This document shows, one piece after another, positions 62,198 through 64,000 of a stretch of 64,000 nucleotides of DNA. Each line of letters begins with the position of its first letter. The stretch's first letter is position 1. Made by a program: the position numbers and the translations under genes. The DNA is from Phycisphaeraceae bacterium (GTDB lineage: Bacteria > Planctomycetota > Phycisphaerae > Phycisphaerales > Phycisphaeraceae), in NCBI GenBank assembly GCA_020851465.1, contig JADZCR010000002.1:186001-250000 (forward strand). Direction: 5' to 3'. The notes under the pieces were generated by a model. It did not search any database and was not told the DNA's origin. It saw only the letters and a program-made list of their open reading frames with translations.

Positions 62198-64000
62198 ATG
62201 GCCGACATGCCTATTCGCAAGCTGCCGCTGCTGCTGGTGAATCAGATCGCTGCGGGCGAGGTGATCGAGCGGCCGGCCAGTGTCGTCAAAGAACTCGTGG
62301 AAAACAGCCTCGACGCCGGCGCGAAGCGCATCGAAGTTGCCGTTGAGGATGGCGGCCGGGAGTTGATTCGTGTCAGCGATGATGGCGGAGGCATCCCGTC
62401 GGATGAGTTGTCACTGGCGCTTGCACCTCACGCCACGAGCAAGCTTCAGACTCCCGATCAGCTTGCCGCGATCACAACCATGGGATTCCGCGGCGAGGCA
62501 TTGGCGTCCATCGCCAGTGTCAGCCGGATGCGTCTGACCAGCCGAGCGACAATCGATGGCAAGTCCGCTGAGTCCGGAGCATACCTCCAGGCGTCCGGCG
62601 ACTATGTGGGCGAAGTCACCCCCGATGCCTGCGCTCCGGGCACTGTCGTCGAAGTGCGAGACCTGTTTTTCAATACCCCCGCACGACGGAAGTTCATGCG
62701 TGCCGGGCCGACGGAGTTTGGTCACATCACCGAATTACTTGGTCGGCTCGCAATGGTCCGTCCGGATGTGTCGTTCACCCTCCTGCATAACGGCAAAAAA
62801 TCACTTGAGGTCTTTGCAACTTCATCGCGTCGTCAGCGCTGTATCGATGTGTTGGGAGAGGAACTCGATGAAGCCATGCTCGAGTTCGAGCAGGAGGATA
62901 TAAGCCCCGATGCAGTGATAGAAGAAAACAACCGCACCAAGCGCGCTCGTGTATGGGGGCTTGCCGGGCTGCCCGCGATTGCCCGCGCCACGGGCAAGTT
63001 TCAATACCTTTACCTCAACGGGCGACCGATCCGCGACCGCACGCTGACACACGCCATCAAAGAAGCCTATCGCGGCTTGATCCCGCCGGATAAACAACCG
63101 GTCGCAGTAGTCTTTTTGGAAATCGATCCGCGCGCCGTCGATGTGAACGTGCACCCTGCTAAAGCTGAAGTCCGCTTCGGTGATCCCAATCGCTGGCACG
63201 GCCTGGCGCTCGCAGCAATGCGGCAGCGGTTGTTGGCGGGTGATCTGACGCCGAGCGTTGGGATGCCACCACTGGATACTTCCCGCGGATCGAGCATGTC
63301 GATCCCCCCGCCCCAAACCTCAACGCCGATCCCGCAAACCAATGCTGCGGCTTTTGTGGAGTACTTCCGCAGAATGGACCCGCAGCAGAAAAACTTTGTA
63401 TATGAGGAAGTTCGCCGCGAGGTAGTCGGCAATTTATCCGATCAGTCCGTCTCTTTGCCGAACCCATCCGGGACGGAATCGGAGCTAGTTGCGCCCGTGC
63501 TGCGTGCGCAGGGTGTCCTTCAAGTTCATCAGAGCTATTTGGTGACGCAGGACGATCAGGGGCTGCTCATCGTCGATCAGCACGCACTGCATGAGCGGGT
63601 GATGTTCGAGGAGCTTCGCCGCCGCGTGCTGGCTCCGGGATCCACGCTGGAAAGTCAGCGGTTACTGATGCCTGCGGTCGTATCCGCCTCCGTAAAACGG
63701 CAGGCATTGATTGAGCAACTCAAGCCGCTCCTGGAGCGGATCGGCATCGAAGCTGAGCCAATCGGCAAAGATGCGGTCGCGGTTCATGCGTTTCCGTCAT
63801 TCCTCTTCGACCGCAACGTGGACCCCGTCGAGTTTTGTGAGGAACTCCTCGATAAAGCTGAGGACGGTCAACTCGATCAACCCAGCGTGAATACCGACGA
63901 AGCGGTGCTGCACGAGGTGCTGGATATGATGGCCTGCAAGGCAGCGGTGAAAGCTGGAGACGCCATGCGACCGGAAGAGCTCGCTGCACTTCTGGCGAAA
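62198..64000 (+). CDS. mutL: DNA mismatch repair protein MutL (3' end outside window)
   Basis: The first 601 codons of MutL. The GHKL ATPase N-terminus is complete: IAAGEVIERPASVVKELVEN, DDGGGIPSDEL, TMGFRGEALASIASVSR and FNTPARRKF; the domain 5 S5-like fold carries VDVNVHPAKAEVRF. A flexible linker (about 335-430) is followed by the dimerisation domain. DQHALHERVMFEEL matches the DQHA(X)2E(X)4E endonuclease motif, and ACKAAVKAGD the second one, so this is the nicking type of MutL expected where MutH is absent. ATG 62198 and ATG 62207 are both possible starts. The gene runs off the right edge. Confidence 0.95.
   Translation, partial: MADMPIRKLPLLLVNQIAAGEVIERPASVVKELVENSLDAGAKRIEVAVEDGGRELIRVSDDGGGIPSDELSLALAPHATSKLQTPDQLAAITTMGFRGEALASIASVSRMRLTSRATIDGKSAESGAYLQASGDYVGEVTPDACAPGTVVEVRDLFFNTPARRKFMRAGPTEFGHITELLGRLAMVRPDVSFTLLHNGKKSLEVFATSSRRQRCIDVLGEELDEAMLEFEQEDISPDAVIEENNRTKRARVWGLAGLPAIARATGKFQYLYLNGRPIRDRTLTHAIKEAYRGLIPPDKQPVAVVFLEIDPRAVDVNVHPAKAEVRFGDPNRWHGLALAAMRQRLLAGDLTPSVGMPPLDTSRGSSMSIPPPQTSTPIPQTNAAAFVEYFRRMDPQQKNFVYEEVRREVVGNLSDQSVSLPNPSGTESELVAPVLRAQGVLQVHQSYLVTQDDQGLLIVDQHALHERVMFEELRRRVLAPGSTLESQRLLMPAVVSASVKRQALIEQLKPLLERIGIEAEPIGKDAVAVHAFPSFLFDRNVDPVEFCEELLDKAEDGQLDQPSVNTDEAVLHEVLDMMACKAAVKAGDAMRPEELAALLAK

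Overview
The window looks like a piece of a Planctomycetota chromosome, most likely from the class Phycisphaerae, and is GC-rich. This rests on sequence character and was not checked against a database. The pointers are: two proteins ending in the Cys-x-x-Cys-Gly-(Tyr/Phe)-Asp-Leu-Arg ... Cys-Pro-Glu-Cys-Gly zinc ribbon common in planctomycete proteins; a small basic protein of the type conserved in the Planctomycetes-Verrucomicrobia-Chlamydiae group; a type IV-like prepilin with the typical planctomycete N-terminus; a giant AsmA-like protein; and two TMTC-like membrane/TPR proteins. Most of the window is ordinary, densely packed chromosome with short gaps. I see no rRNA, tRNA, CRISPR array, transposase, integrase or phage gene.

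Layout. 0-9 kb: an envelope block (cut-off methyltransferase, thioredoxin-fold lipoprotein, HtrA-like protease, PpiD-like chaperone, tRNA-binding-domain protein, AsmA-like protein). 9-15 kb, minus strand: pyruvate dehydrogenase E1 alpha, E1 beta and E2, then mgtE and bioD. 15-19 kb: arginine decarboxylase and two methyltransferases. 19-25 kb: a TauE-like permease with a zinc-ribbon tail, an ASCH / B3-like / NadC fusion, a small membrane zinc-ribbon protein, an aminotransferase, the small basic protein with a SPOR-like membrane protein, and acpS. 25-31 kb: aminofutalosine synthase (mqnE), an SMP-30-like protein with a site-2 protease, an SDR, an unassigned protein, and guaB.

31.7-38.2 kb is a glycosylation-like locus: a methyltransferase fused to a dolichol-phosphate-mannose-synthase-like glycosyltransferase, two TMTC-like multi-spanning proteins with TPR tails, and another methyltransferase. 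38.2-39.1 kb is non-coding and repeat-rich. It holds an array of about 24-bp inverted-repeat elements, a minus-strand terminator hairpin, and a 10-bp tandem repeat in what must be the 3' untranslated region of the prepilin gene at 39.1-39.9 kb.

40-49 kb: hemB, an unknown membrane protein, araB, a ClC channel with CBS domains, rnpA-yidD and a YihY/BrkB-like protein. 48.5-64 kb: two PHP-fold hydrolases flanking an orphan nuoH, a large secreted glycosidase-like protein, a transglutaminase, a BshC-reminiscent unknown, a glycosyltransferase, rsmA, an SGNH hydrolase and the first 601 codons of mutL.

The genes suggest an aerobic or at least respiring organism with futalosine-route menaquinone, complex I, heme synthesis, biotin and NAD synthesis, and possibly sugar use (araB, secreted glycosidase-like protein). 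The best candidates for undescribed biology are the TMTC/DPM-like locus, the ASCH-B3-NadC fusion, and the 10-bp repeat in the prepilin 3' region.
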